From: Pseudomonas orientalis
GTDB lineage: Bacteria; Pseudomonadota; Gammaproteobacteria; Pseudomonadales; Pseudomonadaceae
Length of the DNA: 64,000 nucleotides
NCBI RefSeq assembly: GCF_001439815.1
Contig: NZ_JYLM01000010.1
Coordinates: 62,001 to 126,000, forward strand
Reading direction: 5' to 3'
Shown here in pieces: positions 1 through 11,600 of the stretch; positions within the stretch are counted from its first letter, which is position 1, and every line of letters begins with the position of its first letter. The notes under the pieces were generated by a model, which saw only the letters and a program-made list of their open reading frames with translations, had not been told where the DNA came from and made no database searches. The translations under genes were made by a program, and so were the position numbers.

Positions 1-375
1 GCCATGCTCGAAACCCACGGCGGCCCGCGCCTGGAAGCGCCGATCTTCGCCGCGCTCAACACCTTGCAAATCTACCTGTGGATTGCCCTGTTCAACGCCG
101 TGATCCTGGTCGCCTGGGCGCGCTACCAGCAACGCAAAGGCCGCAAATTCGCCCAGCGTCGCGCCGAAGCGAATGCCCTGAGTGATCAGCACTTGAGTGA
201 AAGCTTCAAGCTGGGCGAGGGCGACCTGGAACAACTGCGCCGCCCGGGCGTGCTGGTGATCCACAACGACGAAGAGGGCGGCGTGGGCGAAATCAAATCC
301 CACGTCTCCCGCGACGTCGAACGCCCCGGCCTGGCCCTGGTGTCCGGCTCGGAAAAAGACAAGGGCCTTGGCTGA
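1..375 (+). CDS. pgaD: PgaD-like poly-beta-1,6-N-acetylglucosamine biosynthesis protein (3' part)
   Basis: The frame is open from base 1, so this is the 3' part of a gene that starts outside the window; an internal ATG lies at base 4. The visible 124 residues have one hydrophobic helix (LQIYLWIALFNAVILVAW) followed by a basic stretch (RYQQRKGRKFAQRRAEAN) and a soluble acidic tail. This is the arrangement of PgaD, the small inner-membrane partner of the PgaC glycosyltransferase in biofilm polysaccharide synthesis: PgaD of E. coli has an equivalent helix ending ANAVVLIVWALYNK. If right, pgaABC would lie to the left of the window. The tail (LRRPGVLVIHNDEEG) matches the position of the PgaD cytoplasmic domain. 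Identification rests on this partial similarity. Confidence 0.7.
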   Translation, partial: AMLETHGGPRLEAPIFAALNTLQIYLWIALFNAVILVAWARYQQRKGRKFAQRRAEANALSDQHLSESFKLGEGDLEQLRRPGVLVIHNDEEGGVGEIKSHVSRDVERPGLALVSGSEKDKGLG

Positions 376-398
376 TTCTTCAGCCCTGCAAATACCAA

Positions 399-574
399 TG
401 TGGGAGGGGGCTTGCCCTAATGCCGCCCTCAGTAGGAGCGAGCTTGCTCGCGAAAAACTCACAGGCACCGCGTTCATTCAGGAAGCACGCGTTATCGTTG
501 ACGTTTTTCGCGAGCAAGCTCGCTCCTACAAAAAACCTTAACTGGCTGGCATTAGGGCTTGCCCCCTCCCACAT
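399..574. repeat. Outer REPIN (GGGGGCTTGCCC family) containing a second REPIN
   Basis: The left arm TGTGGGAGGGGGCTTGCC starts at 399 and its reverse complement ends at about 573, with the inner flanks (ctaatgcc / ggcattag) also complementary. Between the arms sits a complete REPIN of another family (432-529). The repeat lies just after the pgaD stop and may act as a transcription end or mRNA stabiliser. Confidence 0.85.
432..529. repeat. 98-bp REPIN (GTAGGAGCGAGCTTGCTCGC family), inserted in another REPIN
   Basis: Perfect inverted arms GTAGGAGCGAGCTTGCTCGC and reverse complement, separated by a spacer containing the conserved string CGCGTTATCGTTGACG. The length, 98 bp, is the same as the copies at 36112, 50229 and 51385. 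Confidence 0.9.
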
Positions 575-898
575 TGATCTCCAACGCTGTGAGTGCGCAC
601 GGGTTCAACAAAACTGATTGGATTTCCGATAAATGGGATCCAAATCACAAAACCGCCGCGAACTTTCCTCCCCTTCCCGGTACTAACCCTAACTCGACGA
701 CACTTGATGGCTAAATAGTGGCGATCAATGCCCGTCAGTCGAATCGCTGTCGAAACAGTTGCCGCCGGTCGGATTAAACGTCTCAGCATTCCGGCCGCAC
801 CTTGTTCGATAATTATTTTTTGTTACTAATCATTAGGTTAGCCCGCAGACACGCTCCAACACCCTACAGCCCCAGCGTCTTGGACTGCCGGGAGTTCG
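575..898 (+). promoter_or_regulatory. Upstream region of cdiB with a block shared with the second cdiA
   Basis: No gene is seen here. The stretch 629-720 (GATAAATGGGATCCAAATCA, then GAACTT at 660-665, fifteen bases, TACTAACC at 681-688, then TTGATGGCTAA) recurs with few changes at 17886-17975 upstream of the second TpsA gene. GAACTT resembles the -35 element of AlgU/RpoE-type ECF sigma factors, but the spacing to a -10 is not canonical. The shared block suggests common control of both operons. The promoter role is inferred. Confidence 0.5.
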
Positions 899-937
899 AT
901 GTTAGCGTGCCGGCCTTTGATTTTCGACGGATCGAAC

Positions 938-2659
938 ATGCCTCTGCCAATGCCACGGACTCGGTTTCTTCTATGCACGCTCTTGCTCACTTGCCTGGGC
1001 CTGAACACTGCATTCGCCGCCCCCACGCCCGGCGACCAGGACCTGATCCGCGATCGGCAGAACCGCCTGCTCGAGGAGCAACAGCGGCGCCTTGAAGAAC
1101 TCAAGGACCTGCCCGGCAAAGCGGCCAAACCCGAGGCGCCCACCGCGCCCGCCGACACCCGCTGCTTCCCGATCAAGAACATCGAACTCAAAGGCGCCGA
1201 CAGCCTGCCGGCCTCCGAGCGCGAGCGCCTGCTCAAGCCCTATGTCGGCCAGTGCCTGGGCGTGTCCCAGCTCAACGACCTGCTCAAGGCCATTACCGAC
1301 TACTACCTCGGCAAAGGCCGCGTCACCAGCCGCGCCTACCTGCCGCAGCAAGACCTCTCCACCGGCCACCTGCAAGTGCTGGTGGTGGAAGGCAAGCTCG
1401 AAGCCTTGCGCAGCGCCGAAGGCAGCACCGTGACCGAGCGCGAACTGGCCATGGCGTTTCCCGGCAAGGTCGGCGAAGCACTGAACCTGCGCGAAATCGA
1501 GCAACTGGTGGACCAGCTCAACCGCCTGCCGTCCAAACAGGCGCAAATGGAATTGACCCCCGGCAAGCAAGTCGGCGGCAGCGACGTGGTGGTCAAGAAC
1601 ACCGCGCAAAAGCCCTGGCGCGCCAGCCTGTCGCGCAATAACGACGGCCAGAAAAGCACCGGCGAACAGCAATGGGGCGCCGGCCTGGAGTGGGACAGCC
1701 CGCTGGGCCTGGGCGACCAGTTGATTCTGCGCGGTGGCCACGACGCCATCAGCGACCACCAGAAAACCTCGAAAAACACCATGCTCTACTACAACGTGCC
1801 GTGGGGTTGGTGGAACTTCAGCTACACCTACAGCGAGAGCGACTACCGCACCTTCGGCGTGACCGACGACTTCAAATACAAGCAGGACGGCGACAACCAG
1901 AACCACCAACTGCGCGCCGAACGGGTCATCCACCGCGATGACGTGAGCAAGACCTCGGTCAACGTCGGCCTGGCGCACCTGCGCACCAACAACTACATCC
2001 TCGACGTGCGCACCGCGCCCAGCAGCAACCGCCTCAGCGAACTGCAACTGGGCGTCAACCATGGGCGGCGTATCGGCACGGCCTTCGTCAACCTGGACCT
2101 GGGCATGCAAAGCGGCATTGGCTTGCTCGATGCCCAGTCCCAGGACGAACGCGACGCCTTCGGCCGCCGTCAGCCGAACTCGCGCTACCGCAAATACACC
2201 GCCACCGTCAGCTACCTGCAACCGTTCAGCCTGTGGGGCGAGTCGTTCAGCTTCAGCAGCCTGGCCACCGGCCAGCGCAGTGAAGACCCGCTGTTCTCGC
2301 CCCAGCGCATGAGCCTCGGCGGCTCGGCTTCGGTGCGCGGTTTCAAGGACCAGTTGCTGACCGGCGACAGCGGTGGCTACTGGCGCAATGAAGTGCGCTG
2401 GGCGCGTCCGGTGACCCTCGACTGGATGCGCCCGGCCTTCTTCGAATACGGCGCCAGCGTCGGCTACGACCAGGGCGTGATCCGCAACGACCGCTACAAC
2501 GACAACGTTCACGGCCGCGTGTCCAGCAACTCCCTGGAGCTGTTCGCCCGTGGCAAAAACGTCAGCACCAGCGTGACCTTTGCCCACTCGCTGGAAAGAC
2601 CCGGAGTCGTCACCGAGCGCGAAGCGCCGATCTACTTCCGCCTGGATTTCTTCCTGTAA
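938..2659 (+). CDS. cdiB: TpsB/CdiB outer-membrane transporter (ShlB/FhaC/HecB family)
   Basis: Outer-membrane partner of two-partner secretion that moves the CdiA/TpsA exoprotein across the outer membrane. From the ATG at 938 the protein is 573 aa: signal peptide (FLLCTLLLTCLGLNTAFA), a periplasmic helix rich in E, Q and R (residues about 30-50), POTRA domains opening with CFPIKNIELKG, then a 16-strand-type beta-barrel ending YFRLDFFL. The VRGF motif of barrel loop L6, conserved in this family, is seen in GSASVRGFKDQLL. An in-frame ATG at 899 preceded by GGGAG would add 13 residues before the signal peptide, so the start is uncertain. It lies 31 bases upstream of cdiA and probably forms one operon with it. 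It is the only TpsB gene in the window and may also serve the second TpsA. Confidence 0.93.
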   Translation: MPLPMPRTRFLLCTLLLTCLGLNTAFAAPTPGDQDLIRDRQNRLLEEQQRRLEELKDLPGKAAKPEAPTAPADTRCFPIKNIELKGADSLPASERERLLKPYVGQCLGVSQLNDLLKAITDYYLGKGRVTSRAYLPQQDLSTGHLQVLVVEGKLEALRSAEGSTVTERELAMAFPGKVGEALNLREIEQLVDQLNRLPSKQAQMELTPGKQVGGSDVVVKNTAQKPWRASLSRNNDGQKSTGEQQWGAGLEWDSPLGLGDQLILRGGHDAISDHQKTSKNTMLYYNVPWGWWNFSYTYSESDYRTFGVTDDFKYKQDGDNQNHQLRAERVIHRDDVSKTSVNVGLAHLRTNNYILDVRTAPSSNRLSELQLGVNHGRRIGTAFVNLDLGMQSGIGLLDAQSQDERDAFGRRQPNSRYRKYTATVSYLQPFSLWGESFSFSSLATGQRSEDPLFSPQRMSLGGSASVRGFKDQLLTGDSGGYWRNEVRWARPVTLDWMRPAFFEYGASVGYDQGVIRNDRYNDNVHGRVSSNSLELFARGKNVSTSVTFAHSLERPGVVTEREAPIYFRLDFFL

Positions 2660-2690
2660 TTCAACGTTGCGCCGCAGCGAGAAACTGAAA

Positions 2691-5600
2691 ATGGACGTTC
2701 GACAATTTGCCTTCCTGGCCCGCCAACCTTCTGCCGCGCTGAAGCCGCGAAACGCGTTCTTCGGTTTGCCCAAGCGCGGGCTGGCGCTGATCCTCGCCAA
2801 CGCGCTGTTCTGGCAGCCGCTGCTGGCCCAGGCCGAGGGAATTGTGGTGAGTGCGCCGGGTACCACGGTGGGCGCGGCGGGCAACGGCGTGCCGGTGGTG
2901 AACATCGCCACGCCGAACGGCGCGGGCCTGTCCCATAACCAGTTCCAGCAGTACAACGTCGGCCCCAACGGCGTGATTCTCAACAACGCCAACGGCGCGC
3001 TGCAAAATACCCAACTGGGCGGGATCATCGTCGGCAACCCCAACCTCAAGGGCGGCGCGGCCAGCGTCATCCTCAACGAAGTCAACGGCGGCAGCGCCAG
3101 TCAGTTGCGCGGCTACACCGAAGTGGCGGGGCAGTCGGCCAAGGTCATCGTGGCCAACCCATACGGCGTGACCTGCGCCGGTTGCGGCTTCATCAACACG
3201 CCCAACGTCACCCTCACCACCGGCAAGCCTATCATCGATCCGACCGGCCAACTGAAAAGCTACCAGGTCGATGGCGGCGCGGTGACCATCGACGGCGAAG
3301 GCTTGAACGCCAGCAACGTCGACCGCTTCGACATCATCACCCGCTCGGCCAAGATCAACGCACAAATCAACGCCCGCGAACTCAACGTGATCGCTGGGCG
3401 CAACGACGTCGATGCACAAAGCCTGAAAACCACCGCCCGCGCCGATGACGGCAGCGCCAAACCCGAGCTGGCGATCGACTCGTCGGCCCTGGGTGGCATG
3501 TACGCCGGTGCGATCAAGCTGGTGGGCACCGAGGCCGGTGTGGGCGTGAAGCTCGACGGCACCCTGGCCGCCAGTGGCGGCGATATCCAGCTCGACGCCA
3601 ACGGGCGCTTGAGCCTGGCCCAGACCGCTGCCAGCGGCGCAATCAATGTCAAAGCCGCCAGCCTTGACGCCCAGGGACCGATGTATGCCGGTACCGCCCT
3701 GGAGGTGCAAACCCAGGGCGATCTCACCAGTCGCAAAAGCCTGGCCGCACGCGACCGCATTGCCCTCTCAAGCGGCGGCACGCTGACCAACGCTGACATC
3801 ATCGAAGCCGGCGTCAACGCCGATAACACCCGTAACACCACCGGTGATGTCAGCCTGCGCGGCCAGACCATCAACAACAACGGCGCCAGCGTGATCGCCA
3901 GCCGCAGCTTGAGCGTCGATTCCCCAGCCTTGAACAACCAGGGCGGCACCCTCAGCGCCCGGCAAAGCACCCGCGTCACGGCGGCTGCCCTCGATAACCG
4001 CAACAACGGACGAGTCCTCAGCAGCGCCGCGCTGGATATAAACGCCGGCGCGCTGCAGAACGGCCAGGGCGGATTGATCGCCAGTAACGGGCCACTGACT
4101 GCCACGCTGGGCACTGTGCAAAATACCGGCGGCGAAATCTCCAGCCTGGACACTGCCACGCTGACGGTGACCACCCTGGACAACGTCGCAGGCCTGGTCA
4201 CGGCCGGCAACGCGTTGAGCCTCAACGCCGGCATGCTCGACAACCAGAACGGACGCGTCACCAGCCAGGGCGTTCTTCACCTTACCGGCAATCGCCTGGA
4301 CAACCGCCAGAAAGGCCTGGTCGCCAGCACTAACGGCGTGCAGGTCGACATCGCCAGCATCGACAACCGCAGCGGCGAGCTGTCCAGCCGTGCGGGCGTG
4401 GCGGTGAACGGCACGCAACTGGATAACAGCGATGGCGGCCTGGTAGTGGCCGGCACTGGCCTGAACCTGAACGTCGATCAATTGCTCAACCGCAACCAGG
4501 GCCTGATCAGCAGCGAAGGGCTGCTCACCGTGACCACCGGCACCCTGGTCAACCGTGGTGGCGCGCTCTCCAGCGCCGGCCCGCTGAGCATCGTCGCCCG
4601 TGACGCGGTGGACAACCAGGGCGGGCGCCTGGTCACGGATGGCGCCCTGACCCTGACCAGCGCAAGTGTCGACAACAGCCAACAAGGCACCCTCAGCGCG
4701 CGTGATGCGCTGCGTATCGACACCCGCGACCTGAACAACCAGCAAGGCGGCCAGGTGACCAGCGCCACCGGCCTGACCCTTGAACTCAATCGCGGCCAAT
4801 TCAACAACCAGGGCGGGCTGATCAACGGCCCGCTCTTGATGCTCAACAATCTCAAGGACGTCAATAACCAGGGCGGCGAGATTTCCAGCAGCCAGGCGTT
4901 CACCCTCACGGCCGACAACCTCGACAACAGCGGCGGTAAGGTGCTCGGCAACACCACCCTGGCCCTGCGCATCGGCCAGGCCCTGACCAACGTCAAGGGC
5001 ATGATTGCCGCCGCTGCGGTGGACGCAAGCGCCGCCAGCCTGGACAACAGCGGCGGCACCCTCACCAGCCGTGGCGACACCCTGCTCAATGTGAGCGGCC
5101 CATTGACCAACCAGGCCCAGGGCCTGATCAACGCGGCCAACCTTCTGAGCATCAATACCGCGAGCCTGGATAACCAGGGCGGCTCCTTGCTGGGCAGCGC
5201 GATTGCCGTGGACTTCGGCAGTGCCACCGGCGACCTGAACAACACCGGAGGCCTGATCACCACCGCCGGCAACCTGAGCATCAATCACCTGCGCGACTTG
5301 AAGAACCAGGGCGGTGAACTCTCCAGCGCGCAGACCCTGACCCTCAGCGGTCGCACCCTCGACAACAGCGCGGGCAAGCTGATCAGCAATAACCTGCTGG
5401 TGCTCAACGCCGACGCACTGATCAACCAGAACGGGTTGATGTCCGGCTGGCAAGGCCTGAACGCGACTGCCGCAAGCCTGGACAACCGCAACGGCGGCAC
5501 CTTGTCGAGCCGCTACGGCGACCTCAACGCCACGCTCACCGGCCGTCTGCTCAACAGCGGCGCGGGCGCGCTGGTCAGCCAGAAAGCGCTGACCGTCAGC

Positions 5601-8600
5601 GCCGCCGAGCTGGACAACAGCGACAAAGGCGTACTTTCAAGCGCCGCCGAACAAACCCTCAACGTCACCGGGCTGCTGAGCAACGCCAACGGTGGCGCCA
5701 TCGACAGCGGCACGGCCTTGAACCTGACCGCGCAGAATCTGAACAATAGCGCCGGCTCTATCAACGGCGGCGCTGCCACTCGCCTGGACCTGCTGGCGAC
5801 CCTGACCAACACCAACGGCAAGTTGGCCAGCGCCGGCCCATTACTGATCAGCCGTGCCGTGCAGATCGACAACCAGGGTGGGCAGATCGCCAGCCAAGGC
5901 TTGTTGACGCTGCTGACCGGCGGCCTGGATAACCGCAATCGCGGCACGCTGGCGGCCAACGCGCGCATGAGCATCACCGCCAGCGGCCTGGTGCAGAACG
6001 GCAACGACGGCTTGATCTACAGCCAGAACGCTGACCTCACGCTCAGCGCCAACCGTCTCGACAACGCCAGAGGCTCGGTGCAAAGCCAGGGCGCGCTGAC
6101 CCTCGATGTGGTCGATGCGGTCGACAACCAGAGCGGCAAACTGCTCGCCCAGGCCGGCAATCTCAATGCCGGCGCAGCCAGCCTCGATAACCGTGGCGGC
6201 ACCCTCGCCAGCCTCCAGGCCTTGCTGCAGACCAAAGTGGTGGGTGTGCTGCGCAACGGCTATGACCTCACCAACAATCGCCAGGGCGGCGTGATGCAGG
6301 GCCAGACCCTGGACCTGCAGGCCGGTGGCGTAGACAACTACGGCGGGCGCATTGCCGCCCAGGCCGGCGACGGCCTGGTCACCACCGGCAACTTCGACAA
6401 CCGCAACGGCGGGCTCTATGCCAAAGGCCTGATGCGCGTGGTCGGCCACGATTTCGATAACAGCGGCGACAACGATGGCCAGATTGCCGCCCGCCAGATC
6501 GACCTGGACCTCAGCGGCGCGTTGAATAACCGACTGGGCATCATCGAAAGCGAATCCACCCTCAAGGTCCGCGCCGCCAGCCTGGACAACCAGACCGGCC
6601 GCCTGCGCGCACTGGGCAACAGCGGCACCACCGAGTTCGCCATTGGCGGGCTGTTCGACAACCGCAACGGCGTGCTGGAAACGGCCAACACCAACCTGAC
6701 CCTGGACGCCGACCGCCTGCAGAACCTCGGCGGCAATGTGCTGCATGTGGGCACCGGCACCTTCGGCATCGCGCCGCGCAATCTCGATGATGTGGGCGGC
6801 AGCCTGGTCACCCGTGGCGACCTGACCATCGCCCAGGACACCTGGACCAACAGCAGCGTGATCCAGGCCGGGCAACTGACCGTCAACGTCAACAGCCTCG
6901 AACAGACCGCGACCGGCCAATTGCTCGGCGCCCGGCGCTTTATCGGCAGCGGTGGCAACTGGTCCACCAACGGCCTTATCGCCAGCGACGGCGACCTCGA
7001 CCTGAGCTTGAGCGGCGCGCTGAACAGCAGCGGGCGCATCAGCAGCCTGGGCAAACTGAACCTGACCGCCGCCCAGGCCACCTTGAGTGACACCGCCAGC
7101 ATCGCCGGCGGTGGCGTGACCCACGCCACCCTCAGCGGCACCCTGAACAACCGCGGCCGCCTGACCTCGGCCACCGACCTGCTGATTGACGCGGGCGCGC
7201 TCAACAACTACGCCACCCTCGGCAGCGGGCAAACGCTCACGGTCACCACCGGCGCATTGCTCAACGACCACGGCCTGATCTTCAGCGGCGCCGACATGGG
7301 CCTGCGCGTGGCGTCGCTGAACAACAGCTACGGCGACGTCTACAGCATGGGCAACCTGAGTGTCGATCGCGACGGCAAGGGCGGCCTGGCCGACAGCATT
7401 ATCAACAGCTCATCGAGCATGCAGAGTGATGGTGACCTGACCCTCACCGCCGCCACAATCAAGAATGAACGTGCGGTACTGACCGTCAACGATGCGGGTG
7501 TCTACACCGCCTCCGCCACGGAAGGCACCTGCATCGAATACGTCAATGCCGGCGACTGCAAAGCAGGCGGCACCCCGCGCAACTACGTGTGGGAGTTGCT
7601 GACCCGCGACAAGCTGGAAGTGACCGCCGCCAGTGCCGGTTCGAGTATCACCGCCGGGCGCAACATGACCCTGGCGGGCGGCGACCTGCTCAACAGCAGC
7701 AGCTCGATCGCGGCCGGCGGTAACTTCACCGCGCGCCTGAACAACCTGGTCAACACCGGCATCGAAACCGGCGAGACCGAGACCTATCGTCTTTTCACGT
7801 CAGAGCGCACCAAGCACCCTGGACGCTGGTTCGATGCAGCCGCCGCACTCACCAATAAATACTGGTACAAAAGCGCCGGTTACAACCCCAATGACCTCGG
7901 CGGCCTTGAGGCCACGGTGGCCAACTTCGTCGGCATGATGGAGAGCGAGCGCACCCAGTTCGGCAAGGTCACCAAAATCGCCAGCGATGATCAGCGTTAC
8001 GCTGCCGTGATTCAGGCTGGCGGCGCGGTGGACGTCAAGGCGCAGGCCGGTATCGACAACAGCGTGGTGCGCCTGGGTTACACCTACATCGGGGCGGGAG
8101 CAAAAACCACCACTGGCGCGACCGGCGCCAGTGGTGCCGACGGTTACTCGACCCGCGTCACCCTCAACGCGCAATTGCCTCCGGACCTGGCCCAGCAGCA
8201 GATCAACCCGCTGAGCTTGCCCGGCTTTACCTTGCCCAGCGGCCAGGGCGGCCTGTTCCGCCTCAGCGGCCAAAGCGCCAGCGCGCCGGCCAGTACCGGC
8301 CCGCAAGGCTGGACCCTGGGCGGCGGCAGCGTAGACCGAGCCCCGGTTTCCGGGCCGGTCGCACCCGCCGCCGGCACCTCGGCCGACGGTGTCACCATTA
8401 ACCGCGTGCAAGGCCTGCCCGACAGCCAGTTCGTCTCCAACCCACAGAAATACCTGATCGAAACCAACCCGCAACTGACCAATCTCGGCCAGTTCCTCAG
8501 TTCCGATTACATGCTGTCCAAGCTCGGCTACGACCCCGACCAGGCGCAAAAACGCCTGGGCGACGGCCTCTATGAACAGCGCCTGATCCAGCAAGCGGTC

Positions 8601-11600
8601 ATTGCCCGCACCGGCCAGCGCTTCATCGACGGCCAAACCAGCGACACGGCGATGTTCAAGTACCTGATGGACAACGCCATCGGCAGCCGTCAGGCGCTCA
8701 ATTTGTCTGTGGGTGTAAGCCTCACCGCCGAACAAGTCGCGGCCCTGACCCACGACATCGTGTGGATGGAAAACGCCACCGTCGCCGGCCAGCAAGTGCT
8801 GGTGCCGGTGCTCTACCTGGCCCAGGCCAACAACCGCCTGGCGCCCAATGGCGCGTTGATCACCGGCAGCGACCTGAGCCTGGTCAGCGGCACAGACCTG
8901 ACCAACGTCGGCACCCTGCGCGCCACCAATAACCTCGCCGCCAGCGCCGGGCGCAACATGGTCAACAGTGGCCTCATTGCAGCGGGCAACCGGCTCGACC
9001 TGCTGGCCGGCAACAGCCTCACCAACCGCGCCGGCGGCATCATCAGCGGGCGCGACGTCAGCGCCGCTGCGGTAAATGGCGATGTGCTCAACGAACGCAC
9101 GGTCACCAGCCACCAGAGCAGCAGCGGCTACCGCACCGAACGCAGCGACTTCGTCGACAACGCTGCGCGCATCGAAGCCGCCAACAGCCTGACCCTGCAA
9201 GCCGGTCGCGACGTCAACAGCACCGGCGGTGTGCTCAAGAGCGGTACCGACACCCGTATCCAGGCCGGGCGTGACGTGAACCTCGTCACTGCCGAACAAC
9301 GTAACGCCAATAGCGTCAGCACCTACTCACGCAGCAGCAACGTGACCCAGTACGGCACGGTGGTAGAAGCCGGGCGGGACTTCCAGATTGTGGCGGCACG
9401 GGACATCAGCGCCATCGGCAGCCAGTTGAATGCCACGCGTGATCTGGCGTTGGTGGCCAAGGGCAATGTGAACCTGGCTTCGGCGGCGAATGAACAGCAT
9501 TCGGCGTTTAATTCCAAGAAGGTGACCAGCCAGGAAGACCATGTTCAGCAAGTGGGCACCTCCCTGGTGGCCGGCGAGAACCTCTCCCTCAGTGCCGGTA
9601 ACGACCTCGTGGTCAGCGCCAGCCGTGCGAGTGCCGGCAAGGAAGCCTACCTGTACGCAGGCAATGACCTGGCGCTGAACGCCGCGCAAGACAGCGACTA
9701 CAGCTACTACCGCAAGACCAAGACCAGCAACGGCTTGCTCTCCAGCAGCCAGAAGACGCGCATCGACAGCAGTAACCAGATTACCCAACGGGGTTCCTCC
9801 ATCAGCGCCGACACGGTGGTCGTGCGTGCCGGTCGAGACATCGGCACAAGCGCCAGTGACGTGGTCTCCACCAACGCCACCAGCCTGATCGCCGGGCGTA
9901 ATGTGGTGATCGACGGCGCGACGGAAACCTTCGAGCAAAGCCATTCGTCCTCGACCAAAAAATCGGGCTTGATGAGCAGCGGTGGCATCGGCGTCACCCT
10001 GGGCTCAAGCAGCAACAAAAACACCCTCACCAGCAGCACCGAAACCACCCGGGCCAGCAACGTCGGCAGTGTGCTGGGCAGCGTGGATATCCGGGCGGGC
10101 AAAGACCTCACCATCAAAGGCTCTGACGTGGTTGCCGGTAAAGACATCAGCCTGGTTGGGCAAAATGTCAGCATCCTGGCGTCCGAAAACAACAACCGCA
10201 GCGAACAGACGGCCAAAAGCAAAACCAGTGGTTTGACCCTGGCACTCTCCGGCACCGTGGGTAGCGCGGTGGACTCCGCTTACCGAACTGCCAAGCAAGC
10301 CAAAAGCGAGGACGACGGCCGCCTCTCGGCGCTGCAAGGTGTGAAGGCGGGTTTGACGGGGGTGCAGGCGTGGCAGGCGGCGCAGCAGAATGGAGGCATG
10401 ACCGGCGCCAACGCTGGGCAGTTTGTAGGTATCAGCATCTCCCTGGGGTCGCAGAAGTCCGACTCCAAACAGACGCAGGAACAAACCCTCAGCCAGGGCA
10501 GCAACCTGACGGCGGGCAATAACCTCACCATCGTGGCGCAGGGGAATGGCACGCCGGTAGACGCCGGTGATATCCGCGTTCAGGGCAGCAAGCTCCAGGC
10601 CAGCAATGAAATGACGCTGGCTGCGGAGCGTGACATTCGCCTGGAGGCTGCGGCCAACAATCAAAAGCTCGATGGAAAAAACAGCAGCAGCGGTGGAGCG
10701 ATTGGCATCAGTCTGGGCGTGGGTTCCGGAGAAAGTGGCCTGAGTATCTTCGCCAATGCGAACAAGGGCACCGGCAACGAGAAGGGCACCGGCACCACCT
10801 GGACGGAGACAACGCTGGACGCCGGCAAACAGGTCAGCCTGATCAGCGGACGAGACACTGCCCTCAAAGGCGCGCAAGTCAGCGCAGACAAAATCACCGC
10901 CACCGTGGGTCGCGACCTCACGCTGCAAAGCCTGCAGGACACCGATAACTACAAGTCCAAGCAGACGGATGTGAGTGGGGGCGTCAGCTTCGCCATCATC
11001 GGCACCGGTGGCAGTGCAAACCTGAGCATCAGTAAAAGCAAGATCGACTCCAAATACCAAAGTGTGCAGGAGCAAACCGGCCTGTTCGGCGGCAAGGGCG
11101 GCTACCAGATTGATGTGGGCAACCACACACAGCTCGATGGCAGCGTGATCGGCAGCACCGCAACAGCGGACAAAAACCGCCTGAGCACCGGTACGCTGGG
11201 ATGGAGCGTTTTAAAGAACAAGGCTGAGTACACGAGCCAGTTGCAGAGCGCCAGTGTGAGCAGTGGCAGCGATGGCACCAACGCGTTCATCAGCAACATG
11301 CCCACCGGCAGCTTGATCGGATTCAATCACGGCGACAGCGACAGCGGCACCACGTCCTCGGCCATTTCCAACGGCACCCTCAACATCCGCGACCCTGCCA
11401 AACAGCAGCAGGACGTAGCAACGCTGAGTCACGATGTTGAACACGCCAACGGTGCCATCAGCCCTATCTTCGATAAGGAGAAAGAGCAGAAACGCCTGCG
11501 GCAGGTGCAGTTGATTGCGGATATTGGCACTCAGGCGGCGGATATCACACGCACTCAAGGTGCCATTAACGCGGCCAATGCTCAAAAAGATCCCGAAGCG

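Noticed and set aside
2580..2690. N-terminal extension of CdiA overlapping cdiB
   Set aside because: The extension is out-of-frame cdiB sequence; the ATG at 2691 gives the same N-terminus as the paralogue at 18113.
971..3085. 704-aa minus-strand frame opposite cdiB/cdiA
   Set aside because: Antisense shadow of GC-rich codons; low-complexity composition, no start signal, and the plus strand carries well-supported genes.
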